Below the pieces are notes generated by a model, which was given only the letters and a program-made list of their open reading frames with translations, had not been told where the DNA came from and searched no databases. The translations under genes were made by a program, and so were the position numbers. From the NCBI RefSeq assembly GCF_009848505.1, contig NZ_WWDL01000002.1, forward strand, positions 62,001 to 126,000: a stretch of 64,000 bases of DNA, given 5' to 3'. Each line of letters opens with the position of its first letter. Position 1 is the stretch's first letter. Source of the stretch: Muricoccus harenae. Its GTDB lineage: Bacteria; Pseudomonadota; Alphaproteobacteria; Acetobacterales; Acetobacteraceae. Below, piece by piece: positions 1 through 8,271 of the stretch.

Positions 1-1
1 G

Positions 2-163
2 GTATCGCTGGTCCTTACCTTCGTGGAAGGCGATTACATCCTGGGATCCACCGCCATCCCAACATGGATGCAGGCAAATGGCCGCACGCCGCTTGCCAGC
101 AATTCCGGCCGGTCCGTTCTTGAGCAGTCGGGCGCGACAGGCGGCGGGCAGCACCGCTGATCA
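2..163 (+). CDS. Possible 3' end of a truncated upstream gene
   Basis: An open frame enters from the left edge and runs 53 codons to a TGA at 161-163. The translated tail (VSLVLTFVEGDYILG at its start) reads like ordinary protein sequence and about three quarters of third positions are G or C. No family is recognised, and an open frame of this length is not significant in DNA this GC-rich. It could equally be non-coding. Confidence 0.25.
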
Positions 164-416
164 GCCGCCTTCCAGGGTCTGTGAGGGCCCGACTTGATGG
201 TGCAGGGAGGGCTGCAGGCGTGGCCGGCGGACCTTTCGCGTGTTTGCCGAAGCGCGGAACTGTAGCTGGCACCCGCTGTGGCGGTGGTCCGCCGCCGAGT
301 TGACCTCTGCGCGACAGGCGGCGCAACCTGCAGGGCGCTGGAGGAAGCGGAAACGTCGCCCGGATGGCCCAGGCCATGCGGGCCCGCGCCGGCATGATCC
401 CGGCCCGGGAGGCATA
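164..416. other. Intergenic region upstream of the first operon
   Basis: About 250 bases with no convincing gene. Small overlapping frames on both strands have no recognisable family and no ribosome binding site. It presumably holds the promoter of the acyl-CoA dehydrogenase operon that begins at 417, but no clear -35/-10 pair was identified. Confidence 0.4.
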
Positions 417-1556
417 ATGAACGACGCCGGCCTATCCGACATCCATTTGGCGCTGCGTGATGCCGCGCGCCGCTTTGCGGAGGCCAAGATCGCTCCCCTG
501 GCGGCCACGCTGGATGAGGAGGAGCGCTATCCCTCCGATCTGTACCGCGAGCTCGCCTCCCTCGGCCTTTTCGGCATCACTGTGCCCGAGGCACTGGGCG
601 GCGCCGGTGCCGATGCCCTGGCCTATGCGCTGGTCATGGAGGAAATGTCGCGCGGCTATGCCTCGGTCGCCGATCAGGTGGGGCTGGTAGAACTGCTCGG
701 GACGCTGCTGACGCAGCACGGCACGCCCGCGCAGCAGGAGACATACCTTCGTCCCCTTTTGCGTGCAGAGCGCCGCTGTGCCTACGCCTTGACCGAGGCT
801 GAAGCCGGCTCGGACCTGGCGGGGCTGAAGACCACGGCGCGGCGGGACGGGGATAGCTGGGTGCTGAATGGGGCCAAGCTGTGGATCCACAATGCGCCCG
901 TGGCCGATTTCGCCGCCGTGCTGGCACGTACGGATCCGGATGCGGGTCATCGCGGCATGTCCATCCTTCTGGTGGACCTCAACAGCCCTGGCGTCACGCG
1001 GGACCGAAAGGAGCACAAGATGGGGCAGCGCGCCTCCCCTGTCGGGGGGCTGCGCTTCGATGAGGTACGACTAGCGGCGGATGCACTGCTGGGACCGGAA
1101 GGCCGCGGCTTTCACATGATGATGTCCGTGCTGGACAAGGGACGCATCGGCATCGCTGCACTCGCCGTCGGCATCCTGGCGGCCGCACTGGAGGAAAGCA
1201 TCGCCTATGCCAAGCAGCGGCGGCAGTTCGGTCAGCCGATCGCGGAATTCCAGGCGGTGCAATGGATGATTGCCGATATGGCGAAGGATGCGCATGCCGC
1301 GCGGCTCATGGTGCAACACGCCGCCCGCATCCTGGATTCCGGTGGCCGGGCGACACTCGAGGCCAGCATGGCGAAATGCTTCGCGTCCGACGCCGCCGTG
1401 GCGCGCACGGCAGATGCGGTGCAGATCCACGGCGGCAGCGGCTACATCCGGGGCGTTCGCGTCGAGCGCCTGTTCCGAGACGCCAAGATCACGCAGATTT
1501 ATGAGGGAACGAACCAGGTGCAGCGCATGATCATGGCCCGGACGCTTCTCGCATGA
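417..1556 (+). CDS. Acyl-CoA dehydrogenase
   Basis: FAD flavoprotein of 379 aa that introduces an alpha,beta double bond into an acyl-CoA. The middle-domain motif ALTEAEAGSDLAG lies at about 124-136 and the C-terminal IYEGTNQVQ carries the catalytic Glu near residue 363, as in short- and medium-chain ACADs. An in-frame extension to 240 exists, but the ATG at 417 is preceded by GGGAGG and matches the usual family N-terminus. The stop overlaps the next start (ATGA), so it is co-transcribed with the SDR and MaoC genes, giving dehydrogenase, hydratase and ketoreductase/alcohol dehydrogenase functions of a short beta-oxidation-like route. The substrate is not determined. Confidence 0.93.
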   Translation: MNDAGLSDIHLALRDAARRFAEAKIAPLAATLDEEERYPSDLYRELASLGLFGITVPEALGGAGADALAYALVMEEMSRGYASVADQVGLVELLGTLLTQHGTPAQQETYLRPLLRAERRCAYALTEAEAGSDLAGLKTTARRDGDSWVLNGAKLWIHNAPVADFAAVLARTDPDAGHRGMSILLVDLNSPGVTRDRKEHKMGQRASPVGGLRFDEVRLAADALLGPEGRGFHMMMSVLDKGRIGIAALAVGILAAALEESIAYAKQRRQFGQPIAEFQAVQWMIADMAKDAHAARLMVQHAARILDSGGRATLEASMAKCFASDAAVARTADAVQIHGGSGYIRGVRVERLFRDAKITQIYEGTNQVQRMIMARTLLA

Positions 1557-2323
1557 ACATGCGTCCGGCGGCCCTTGTCACCGGCGCGCGACGTGGCATC
1601 GGCCGCGCGACCTGTATCGCCCTGGCGGCGAGAGGCTTCGACGTGGTCGGCGCCGATGTTTTCGAGGAAGGCGCAGCGGAAACGGCGGCCGAGGTGCAAG
1701 CGGCCGGGGGCCGCTTCACCTTCCTGCAGTCCGACATCGCCGCGCAGGATGCGCATGGAGCGCTGCTGGATGCGGCCTGGGAGGCATTCGGCGGGCTGGA
1801 ATGCCTGGTGAACAATGCCGGGGTCGGCGCCATGCGGCGTGGCGACCTGCTGGAGGTGACACCGGAATCCTGGGACCGTGCTTTCGATGTGAATGTCCGC
1901 GGTGGGTTCTTCCTTACCCAGACCGTGGCGAGGCGGATGCTGGCACCAGGGGCGCCGCGCCGCGGTGGACGCAGCATGGTCTTCGTCTCCTCGGCGAACG
2001 CCACCTTGGCTTCACCGGAACGGAGCGAGTATGCGGCGTCAAAGGCGGCGGTTTCGATGGTGGCCCGCGTCTTCGCATTACGGCTCGCGGAGGAGGGGAT
2101 CGCGGTGCACGAGATCCGTCCTGGCGTGATCCGCACAGACATGACCGCTCCGGTCGCTGCCGCCTATGAGGAACGCATCGCCGCCGGCCTCTCTCCCATT
2201 CGCCGTTGGGGCGAAGCCGAGGATGTGGGCCGCACCATCGCCCTGCTGGCAGCCGGCGACCTGCCCTTCAGCACCGGCGACGCCTTCCATGTGGACGGCG
2301 GTCTGCATCTGGGCCGCCTGTGA
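1553..2323 (+). CDS. SDR-family oxidoreductase (3-ketoacyl reductase-like)
   Basis: Classical short-chain dehydrogenase of 256 aa. The cofactor motif TGARRGIG is at 10-17, NNAG at 87-90, and the catalytic Ser147, Tyr160 and Lys164 (EYAASK) are all present. The ATG overlaps the preceding stop by four bases and the stop overlaps the MaoC start (TGATG), so the three genes are translationally coupled. It probably interconverts a 3-hydroxy- and 3-keto-acyl intermediate produced by its neighbours; NADH versus NADPH use cannot be read with confidence. Another ATG lies two codons downstream. Confidence 0.9.
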   Translation: MNMRPAALVTGARRGIGRATCIALAARGFDVVGADVFEEGAAETAAEVQAAGGRFTFLQSDIAAQDAHGALLDAAWEAFGGLECLVNNAGVGAMRRGDLLEVTPESWDRAFDVNVRGGFFLTQTVARRMLAPGAPRRGGRSMVFVSSANATLASPERSEYAASKAAVSMVARVFALRLAEEGIAVHEIRPGVIRTDMTAPVAAAYEERIAAGLSPIRRWGEAEDVGRTIALLAAGDLPFSTGDAFHVDGGLHLGRL

Positions 2324-2772
2324 TGCCAGATGACCGCCTGCATTACGAGGAAATCGCCGAGGGCCTGAGTTGGGAGACCGGCGGGATCACCGTGACGGAG
2401 TCCCACATCCTCGCCTTCGCCGGCCTGACAGGGGATTTTTACGATCTCCATGTGGATGACGACTATGCGCGCGCGCTCGGCTTCCCTGGGAAGGTGGCCC
2501 ATGGGCTACTGGGCCTGGCGCTGGCGGATGGTTTGAAGAACCGTTCATCCGTCCGGCTCGCCGCCATCGTCTCCCTGGGATGGCGCTGGAGCTTTACGGG
2601 GCCGATCCTGCCTGGGGATCGGATCAGTGCCGCGATCAAGGTGATCTCCAGGCGCGAGACGCGTCGCCCGGAGCGCGGCATCGTCACGTTGGCATTCGAC
2701 CTGCGGAATCAGCGGGGAGAAACAGTGCAGCGGGGGGAGAATGACATGATGGTGCATCGGCGCGCCGGCTGA
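2323..2772 (+). CDS. MaoC-like hot-dog dehydratase
   Basis: Protein of 149 aa with the MaoC/(R)-hydratase signature: Asp38 and His43 in GDFYDLH, followed by a GKVAHGLLGLAL helix. Members hydrate enoyl-CoAs or dehydrate hydroxyacyl-CoAs. It is the last gene of the 417-2772 operon, starting on the A of the SDR stop (TGATG), and probably supplies the hydratase step between the dehydrogenase and the SDR. Its 3' end faces the aroE-like gene 24 bases away on the other strand. A second, unrelated-context MaoC protein lies at 13820. Confidence 0.88.
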   Translation: MPDDRLHYEEIAEGLSWETGGITVTESHILAFAGLTGDFYDLHVDDDYARALGFPGKVAHGLLGLALADGLKNRSSVRLAAIVSLGWRWSFTGPILPGDRISAAIKVISRRETRRPERGIVTLAFDLRNQRGETVQRGENDMMVHRRAG

Positions 2773-2796
2773 CCTTGGTGATGCCCTGGAAGCAGG

Positions 2797-3600
2797 TCAG
2801 CCCTCCCATCCCACAACTCCCAGATACGCAGCCGCCAGCCGCGCCTGGCCCTCATGCATGGCGCGGCCGGTGACGGTGGCGCAGCCCGCCGCGCGGGCAG
2901 CAGCGATCAGAGGTGTCACCTCGGGGTTGGGGATGACATCGGCCACGACCTGAGGCGGGCGCAGACGGGATGCGTCGAAGGGCAGCGGATCGCCCTCGCG
3001 CAGCCCAAGTGGCGTGGCGTTCACCACGATGTCCTGGCCGCTGGTGTCCGGCGCGCCTTCCATCGCGGAAAGCCCCGGATAAGCAGCGGAAAGCGCCTGG
3101 GCCAGAGCCGTGGCGCGGCCCGGCGCCGCATCGTGCAGCACCAGCCGCGCGGCTCCGGCGCGGGCAAGGGCATGGGCGATGGCCCGCCCGGCGGCGCCGC
3201 AGCCGACCTGCAGGATGGCGGCGCCTCGTACGGCATGCCCGGCACGCTCCAGCCCGTCCCGGAAGCCTTCGCCATCGAACATTTCGCCCTCCCATCCGCC
3301 CTCGGCGCGGCGGCGGATGGTGTTGACGGTGCCGGTGCGCTGCGCGGTCGGACCCAGCGCGTCCAGCAGCGGAAGCACGGCCTCCTTGTGCGGCATGGTC
3401 ATCACCAGACCATCGAGGTTCCGCAGCCGGGTCAGCCCGGCCCATGCGGCGGGCAACTCGCCTTCCGGAACCTCAAAGGCGACGAAGACCACATCCATGC
3501 CAAGCCTTGTGAAGGCCTGGTTGAACAGCGTCGGGGAGCGCAGCGGCGCCACCGGGTCGCCGACGATCCCCATCAGGCGTGTGCGTCCGGTGATCGTCAT
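2797..3600 (-). CDS. Shikimate/quinate dehydrogenase-like protein
   Basis: 267 aa of the AroE/YdiB family. The substrate-domain loop MTMPHKE carries the catalytic Lys72, GTVNTIRR follows at 90-97, and GxGxxG-like cofactor binding is in QVGCGAAGRA. The usual N-terminal HSxSP substrate motif is LRSP here and the canonical NTDG aspartate is in MFDGEGF, so shikimate itself may not be the substrate. It is coupled (ATGA) to the upstream Gfo/Idh gene, suggesting a catabolic rather than aromatic-biosynthetic role, for example quinate or a cyclic polyol acid. A housekeeping AroE elsewhere would be expected. Confidence 0.85.
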   Translation of the reverse strand: MTITGRTRLMGIVGDPVAPLRSPTLFNQAFTRLGMDVVFVAFEVPEGELPAAWAGLTRLRNLDGLVMTMPHKEAVLPLLDALGPTAQRTGTVNTIRRRAEGGWEGEMFDGEGFRDGLERAGHAVRGAAILQVGCGAAGRAIAHALARAGAARLVLHDAAPGRATALAQALSAAYPGLSAMEGAPDTSGQDIVVNATPLGLREGDPLPFDASRLRPPQVVADVIPNPEVTPLIAAARAAGCATVTGRAMHEGQARLAAAYLGVVGWEG

Positions 3601-4619
3601 GCGTGGCGTCCTGCGTCGGTCAGTACCGCCTCGATCAAGCGCTGGACGGGCAGGGCGGAGCGGGCGCTGTTGGAGGGCTCGCGCCCCTGCTCGATGGCGT
3701 CCAGCAACTCGGTTATGAGGGCGCGGTGCGGGCCGTGGTCAAAGGCCATGGGATCGGCGCCGCCACCTCCCGGGGCATCCTCTCCGGCCAGCTCCGGCGG
3801 ACCACCTTGCGTGCCGTGCAGTTCCAGCCGGTTGGCTATCAAGGCAGCGGAGCCCTCGGTGCCGGCGATCTCGATGCGCTCGGGAAAGCCCGGGCGGGCA
3901 ACACTGGTGGCGTCGAGCACGCCGATTGCGCCGTTCTCGAAGCGCAGCGCTGCCGCGGTGACATCTTCGGTGTCGATTTGCCGCAGCGGGGAAGTGAAGG
4001 CAAAGCCGGCCGCATCCCGCACCGGCCCCATCAGGTGCAGTAGCAGGTCGATCGTATGGATGGCCTGCGTCAGCAGCACACCGCCACCGTCCCGAGCCAT
4101 GGTGCCGCGCCCCGGCTGGGCGAAATAGGCTTCGTCCCGCCACCAGCGGATGGAAGCCGAAGCGGAAAGAGGCGTGCCCAATTCGCCGGACTCAAGTGCC
4201 GTCTTCAGCCGCAGCGCGGCCGGCCGGAAGCGGTGCTGCAAACAGACGCCGCAACGGAGGCCCGCGGCATCGGCCGCGTCCGCCAGCGCCTCGCCGCGCA
4301 TAACGGTGAGTTCAAGCGGCTTCTCAACGAGGAGGTGCTTCCCACGCGCGATGGCCGCCTGCGCGACGGAAAGATGCGATCCGGGTGGGGTGAGCACGAA
4401 CACAAGATCCAGCCCTGGCGCTTCCAGCAGCGCCGAAAGCTCCGCGAAGACAGGCGCTCCCCAGCGTGCTGTGAAGGCATCCCGCCGCGGAGGGGAGGGG
4501 GCGTAACCCCCGATGACCCGGACCCGTCCGGCTTCCTCCAATTCCCGCAGGCTCAGCATATGCGGCGTGATTGCCATGCCGAGGCCGACGAGGCCCACCC
4601 CGATCGGCATCTTCTTCAT
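3597..4619 (-). CDS. Gfo/Idh/MocA-family oxidoreductase
   Basis: 340 aa, counted from the ATG at 4619, which has a GAGGGGG stretch just upstream; ten extra in-frame residues are possible from 4649. The N-terminal Rossmann motif is VGLVGLGMA, and the family EKP motif appears as LLVEKPLELT, where the Lys is catalytic. Such enzymes oxidise or reduce sugars, inositols and related polyols with NAD(P). It is first in a two-gene operon with the AroE-like enzyme and divergent from the family-5 solute-binding protein at 4748, which may import the same compound. Substrate unknown. Confidence 0.88.
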   Translation of the reverse strand: MKKMPIGVGLVGLGMAITPHMLSLRELEEAGRVRVIGGYAPSPPRRDAFTARWGAPVFAELSALLEAPGLDLVFVLTPPGSHLSVAQAAIARGKHLLVEKPLELTVMRGEALADAADAAGLRCGVCLQHRFRPAALRLKTALESGELGTPLSASASIRWWRDEAYFAQPGRGTMARDGGGVLLTQAIHTIDLLLHLMGPVRDAAGFAFTSPLRQIDTEDVTAAALRFENGAIGVLDATSVARPGFPERIEIAGTEGSAALIANRLELHGTQGGPPELAGEDAPGGGGADPMAFDHGPHRALITELLDAIEQGREPSNSARSALPVQRLIEAVLTDAGRHA

Positions 4620-4747
4620 TTCCCCCTCGGACGTAGCTTCCCGCTTCACAGGCCCGGTTTCCGCGACCTATCGTGCCAGGGCGCGGCTTAGTCCCCCGCG
4701 TCCGCAATGATCCGGCGAAACTGTCGGACGGCCCTGAGGAAATGTCC

Positions 4748-6361
4748 ATGACCGTGATGTCCCTCTCCCGCCGCGATCTCTCGCGGTTGCTCGGCGCCTC
4801 GGCGGCGCTGCTTCCCCTCCTGCCGGGCGGACGCGCACTGGCGCAGGGGCGGCGCGACACGCTGGTGATCGGCATCGACATCAGCGACACCATCACCTTG
4901 GATCCGGTCCGCCAGGCGCAATACACGCCGCCGATGACGCTGGCTGCCTGCTACGACAGCCTGATGACGCTGGATGCCGATGACCTGGTGAATCCCAAGC
5001 CCTCGCTCGCCACGAAGTGGGAGCGGCGGCCGGGCGGCAATGGCTGGCGCTTCACGCTCCGCCAGGGCGTCAAATTCGCCTCCGGCGCGACGATGACGGC
5101 GGAGGATGTGAAGTTCTCCTTCGACCGTCTCATCAACATGAAGGAACAGACGCAGCAATACATCAAGGCGGTAGACCGGGTGGAGGTGGTGGACGCCAAC
5201 ACGGTCGACTTCATCCTGAACTCGCCCAATGCGCCCGTCCTGTCGATCCTCTGCAACCCGGGATGCGCCATTCTGGAGAAGGCCGTGCTGCTTCAGCACG
5301 GCGCGGTGCAGGGCGTGGAAGCGAAGGACCAGGACAAAGCGACCGATTGGCTGAACAGCAACTCCGCCGGCACCGGCCCCTACCGCTTGGTCCGTTGGGA
5401 ACGAAATGGCCAGATCCTGCTGCAGCGAAACCCGAACCACTGGCGTGGCGCGCCTGCCTTCGAAAGGGTGGTGATCCGCCATTTATCCGATAGTGCGGCG
5501 CAGCTCCTCGCCGTGCGCCGCGGGGATGTGCATGCCGCCTTCAACCTCATCCCAGAGCAGATCGCGACTCTGCGGAGCGACCCGAATGTCCGCGTCGACC
5601 GGCTCCCGAGCCTCGACTTCGTCTACATGGCGCTCACCGGCAACCCGGCGGCTAACCCGGCGCTCGCGAAGAAGGAAGCGCGGCAGGCGATTGGCCACGC
5701 CATCGACTACGACGGCATCCTGGGCAGCCTGTTGGGCGGCGCCGCGCTGCGCCCGGCTCATTTCCTGCCGATTGGCGTGAATGGCAGTACGGAGCAGATC
5801 GCGCGTGAGATCGGCTTTCGCCAGGATCTGGACAAGGCGAAGCAGCTTCTTCAAGCCGCCAGCGTACCGGACGGCTTCGAGATGGAGATTGCCTATGGCC
5901 AGGCAGCAGTGGCCGGCATTTCGTACCAGGTCCTCGGGCAAAAGCTGCAATCGGATCTGGCGCGCATAGGCATCCGTGTACGGCTGAATCCGATGGATCA
6001 GGTGAATCTGCGCACCGTGTACACCCAGGGGCGCGAGGCGGGCGGCGTGCTGACCTTCTGGAACCCTCCGGCCGTTTCCAACGATCTTTGGGCCAGTGCA
6101 GTCGTGGAACGGGTGGCGCGGCGGGTCCACTGGGACGTGCCGGCCGAGATGACGGAACTGGTCAAGCGCGCTTCGGAGGAACAAGACCTCGCCAAGGCCG
6201 CAGAGCTCTGGGTGGAGTGGCAGCGGAAGGTGGTGGATCAGGCGAATCATTTCATCCTGTTCCAACCGATTTACCAGATCGCAGTTCGAAACAGTGTGAA
6301 GGACTTTCCGCTCACCGCCGCGGGGTGGCAGCTCGATACCGGAAAGGTGACGCTGGCCTGA
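4748..6361 (+). CDS. ABC transporter solute-binding protein, family 5 (peptide/opine/nickel class)
   Basis: 537 aa. The ATG at 4748 is chosen because GAGGAA lies seven bases upstream; the ATG at 4742 abuts that site. The N-terminus has a twin-arginine SRRDLSRLL followed by a hydrophobic stretch ending ALAQ, so Tat export to the periplasm is likely. The body matches DppA/OppA-type proteins: DPVRQAQYTP near the start, then LVNPKPSLATKWE and FTLRQGVKFASG. The matching permease and ATPase genes (8272-12214) lie downstream beyond an oppositely oriented two-gene operon. It probably delivers a dipeptide-, opine- or glycoside-like solute to them. Confidence 0.92.
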   Translation: MTVMSLSRRDLSRLLGASAALLPLLPGGRALAQGRRDTLVIGIDISDTITLDPVRQAQYTPPMTLAACYDSLMTLDADDLVNPKPSLATKWERRPGGNGWRFTLRQGVKFASGATMTAEDVKFSFDRLINMKEQTQQYIKAVDRVEVVDANTVDFILNSPNAPVLSILCNPGCAILEKAVLLQHGAVQGVEAKDQDKATDWLNSNSAGTGPYRLVRWERNGQILLQRNPNHWRGAPAFERVVIRHLSDSAAQLLAVRRGDVHAAFNLIPEQIATLRSDPNVRVDRLPSLDFVYMALTGNPAANPALAKKEARQAIGHAIDYDGILGSLLGGAALRPAHFLPIGVNGSTEQIAREIGFRQDLDKAKQLLQAASVPDGFEMEIAYGQAAVAGISYQVLGQKLQSDLARIGIRVRLNPMDQVNLRTVYTQGREAGGVLTFWNPPAVSNDLWASAVVERVARRVHWDVPAEMTELVKRASEEQDLAKAAELWVEWQRKVVDQANHFILFQPIYQIAVRNSVKDFPLTAAGWQLDTGKVTLA

Positions 6362-6402
6362 GGACAGCCGGAGGCGGGTCTTCACCGCCTCCGCCACTGT
6401 CC
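6362..6402. terminator. Nested inverted repeat between convergent genes
   Basis: Directly after the solute-binding protein stop, GGAGGCGG (6370-6377) pairs with CCGCCTCC (6385-6392) around a seven-base loop, and an outer GGACAG (6362-6367) pairs with CTGTCC (6397-6402). No T run follows on either strand, so it may act as a bidirectional stem-type terminator or 3'-end stabiliser. Confidence 0.5.
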
Positions 6403-6448
6403 ACTTCTGGTGCGAGAGCAGAGAGGAGAGGAAGACGTCCTCGCCTGC

Positions 6449-7435
6449 TCACTTCGGCAGCCGAGCCAACCGGTGCGCCGCATCCGCATTCACGGCGCCC
6501 TCGGGCAACCGCCCTGCCGCCAATGCGGCCACCTGCCGCACCGTGTCCATCGCCTGGTGCTCTGCTGCCTGCGGGGTCAGCCCAGCCAGATGAGGTGTGG
6601 CAATCACGTCCGAGCGGCGGGCAAGGCGAGGGGAGGGCATTTGATCCGCTGCGCGGCCCACATCCATGGCCGCACCGACGATATGACCGGACTCCAGGGC
6701 TGCCTCGAGCGCCGCCTCGTCCACCAGCTCCCCGCGTGACAGGTTGATGAAGAAGGCACCCGGGCGCATTGCCGCGAAGGCCTGGGCATTCATGAGGTTC
6801 TCGGTTTCGGGCGAGGCGATGGCAAGGCAGACGACGAAGTCCGCCGACAGGGCCTCGCGGAATCCGACGGACTGCACGCCGGGATCCTCCGGAGGCGTGT
6901 AGGGGTCATAGGCCAGAACACGCATGCCGAAAGCGACCGCTATCGAAGCCATGCGCCGCGCTATGCGTCCGTAGCCGATCAGGCCCAGCGAGGATGCGGA
7001 AAGCTGCACGCCGGTGCTGGGCAGCGGGATCTCGCCACGGTGGTAGGCACTGGCGGCGCGGGTAACGCCGCGCGCCAGGTCCACCAGCATCCCGATGCCC
7101 AGCTCCGCCACCGAATCGGTGAAGCCCGGTGTCGCGCGCGTCACCAGGATGCCATGGGCCGATGCGGCGGGCACGTCGATCGTGCTGATGTCCACCGCGC
7201 AACGCAGGAAGGCGACGAGGTCCGGCGCGGCCGCGAAGGTCTCTGCCGTGCCTGGACTTCCACGATAGGCAATGATGGCTTCGCAGCCGGCCGCGGCCTC
7301 GGCCAGTTCGGCATCCCGCAACTCGCGATCGGTGATGTTGCGAACCACCTCAGCATGCTCCTGGAGCGCGGCCAGGGCGTGGTCGCCAAAATAGCCGGGG
7401 AAGGTTGCCGTGGAATGGGAAAGGAAGACCTTCAT
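6449..7435 (-). CDS. D-2-hydroxyacid dehydrogenase-family protein
   Basis: 328 aa with the NAD-binding fold of phosphoglycerate dehydrogenase-type enzymes: cofactor loop LGLIGYGRIARRMA, catalytic Arg in NLSRGELVD and catalytic His in TPHLAGLTP. The segment normally reading DVFxxEP, which holds the catalytic Glu, is DVGRAADQMPSP here, so the Glu is replaced (Ala, or Asp if one residue is inserted). It is the second gene of a minus-strand operon, overlapping the enoyl-CoA hydratase by four bases. Likely reduces or oxidises a 2-keto/2-hydroxy acid, with altered acid-base chemistry. Confidence 0.88.
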   Translation of the reverse strand: MKVFLSHSTATFPGYFGDHALAALQEHAEVVRNITDRELRDAELAEAAAGCEAIIAYRGSPGTAETFAAAPDLVAFLRCAVDISTIDVPAASAHGILVTRATPGFTDSVAELGIGMLVDLARGVTRAASAYHRGEIPLPSTGVQLSASSLGLIGYGRIARRMASIAVAFGMRVLAYDPYTPPEDPGVQSVGFREALSADFVVCLAIASPETENLMNAQAFAAMRPGAFFINLSRGELVDEAALEAALESGHIVGAAMDVGRAADQMPSPRLARRSDVIATPHLAGLTPQAAEHQAMDTVRQVAALAAGRLPEGAVNADAAHRLARLPK

Positions 7436-8199
7436 CGGGCGAACTCCGCAGGGCGCTTCTCGTTGAAGGCGCGGATGCCCTCAAGGTGGTCCCCGGCCGA
7501 GAAGCAGAGCACGTTCATCTCGTTCTCATAAGCCAGACCCGCGGAGAGCGGAGCTTCCAGCGCCATCCGCATCGCCGCCTTCACGGATTGTACGGCGACG
7601 GGAGAAAGCGCGGCGAGCTTCCGCGCGATCTCCCACGCCCGCTCGAGCAGTGCGGTTTGGGGAACCACCTCCTCCACGATGCCTAGCCGGAGCGCCTCGG
7701 CGGCACCGATAGGGTCGCCTAGCATCAGCAGCCGCGCGGACTGGCCCGGACCGATCAACCGGGGCAGGAGCTGAGAGGCGCCGCCGCCGCCCACCCATCC
7801 CCGCTGCACCTCCGGGAAGCCCAGGCGCATCGTCTCGGAGGCCACTCGCAGGTCGGCAGAGAGCGCTGTCTCCGCCCCTCCGCCAAGAGTCCAGCCCTGC
7901 AGGGCCGCCACGATCGGCTTGCGAATGTTCCTCACGGCAGTGGCGTATTCCACCCGGTTCCGGAAATGCCAGGCGGAGGGATAGGCGGCGAGGGCGTTGA
8001 GATCGCTCCCGGCGCAGAAGGCGCGCTCCCCCTCGCCGCGGAGCAGGACGGCCCGGACGTCGTCGTTTGTATCGACCGCAAGGGCATGTTCCCGCAGGCG
8101 CGAAGCCATCTCCGGGGTCACCGCATTGTGTTTGGCCGGGCGGTCCAGCACCAATTCTGCCACTCCGTCCCGGATGATCAAACGCACGTCGCCATTCAT
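7432..8199 (-). CDS. Enoyl-CoA hydratase/isomerase-family protein
   Basis: 255 aa, starting at the ATG 8199, which has a strong AAGGAGG eight bases upstream on the minus strand. Crotonase-fold motifs are RAFCAGSDLNAL (oxyanion hole), PIVAALQGWTLGGGAETAL and FPEVQRGWVGGGGASQLLPR. It may hydrate, isomerise or hydrolyse a CoA thioester; the Ser in CAGSDL replaces the usual Gly. First gene of the operon with the 2-hydroxyacid dehydrogenase, divergent from the permease gene at 8272. The pair sits between the solute-binding protein and the rest of its transporter. Confidence 0.9.
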   Translation of the reverse strand: MNGDVRLIIRDGVAELVLDRPAKHNAVTPEMASRLREHALAVDTNDDVRAVLLRGEGERAFCAGSDLNALAAYPSAWHFRNRVEYATAVRNIRKPIVAALQGWTLGGGAETALSADLRVASETMRLGFPEVQRGWVGGGGASQLLPRLIGPGQSARLLMLGDPIGAAEALRLGIVEEVVPQTALLERAWEIARKLAALSPVAVQSVKAAMRMALEAPLSAGLAYENEMNVLCFSAGDHLEGIRAFNEKRPAEFAR

Positions 8200-8271
8200 G
8201 ACGCGTCCTCCTTGCTTGATTGCATCTGTCCAGCAGGCGCAGACTAAGCGCAACAAGGAGGATTCATCCGC

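Noticed and set aside
2797-3600. Assignment as the biosynthetic aroE
   Set aside because: Substrate motif HSxSP is changed and the gene is coupled to a Gfo/Idh oxidoreductase; called AroE-like only.
2854-4128. 424-codon plus-strand frame opposite the AroE-like and Gfo/Idh genes
   Set aside because: It runs across two clearly functional minus-strand genes and has no recognisable motif.
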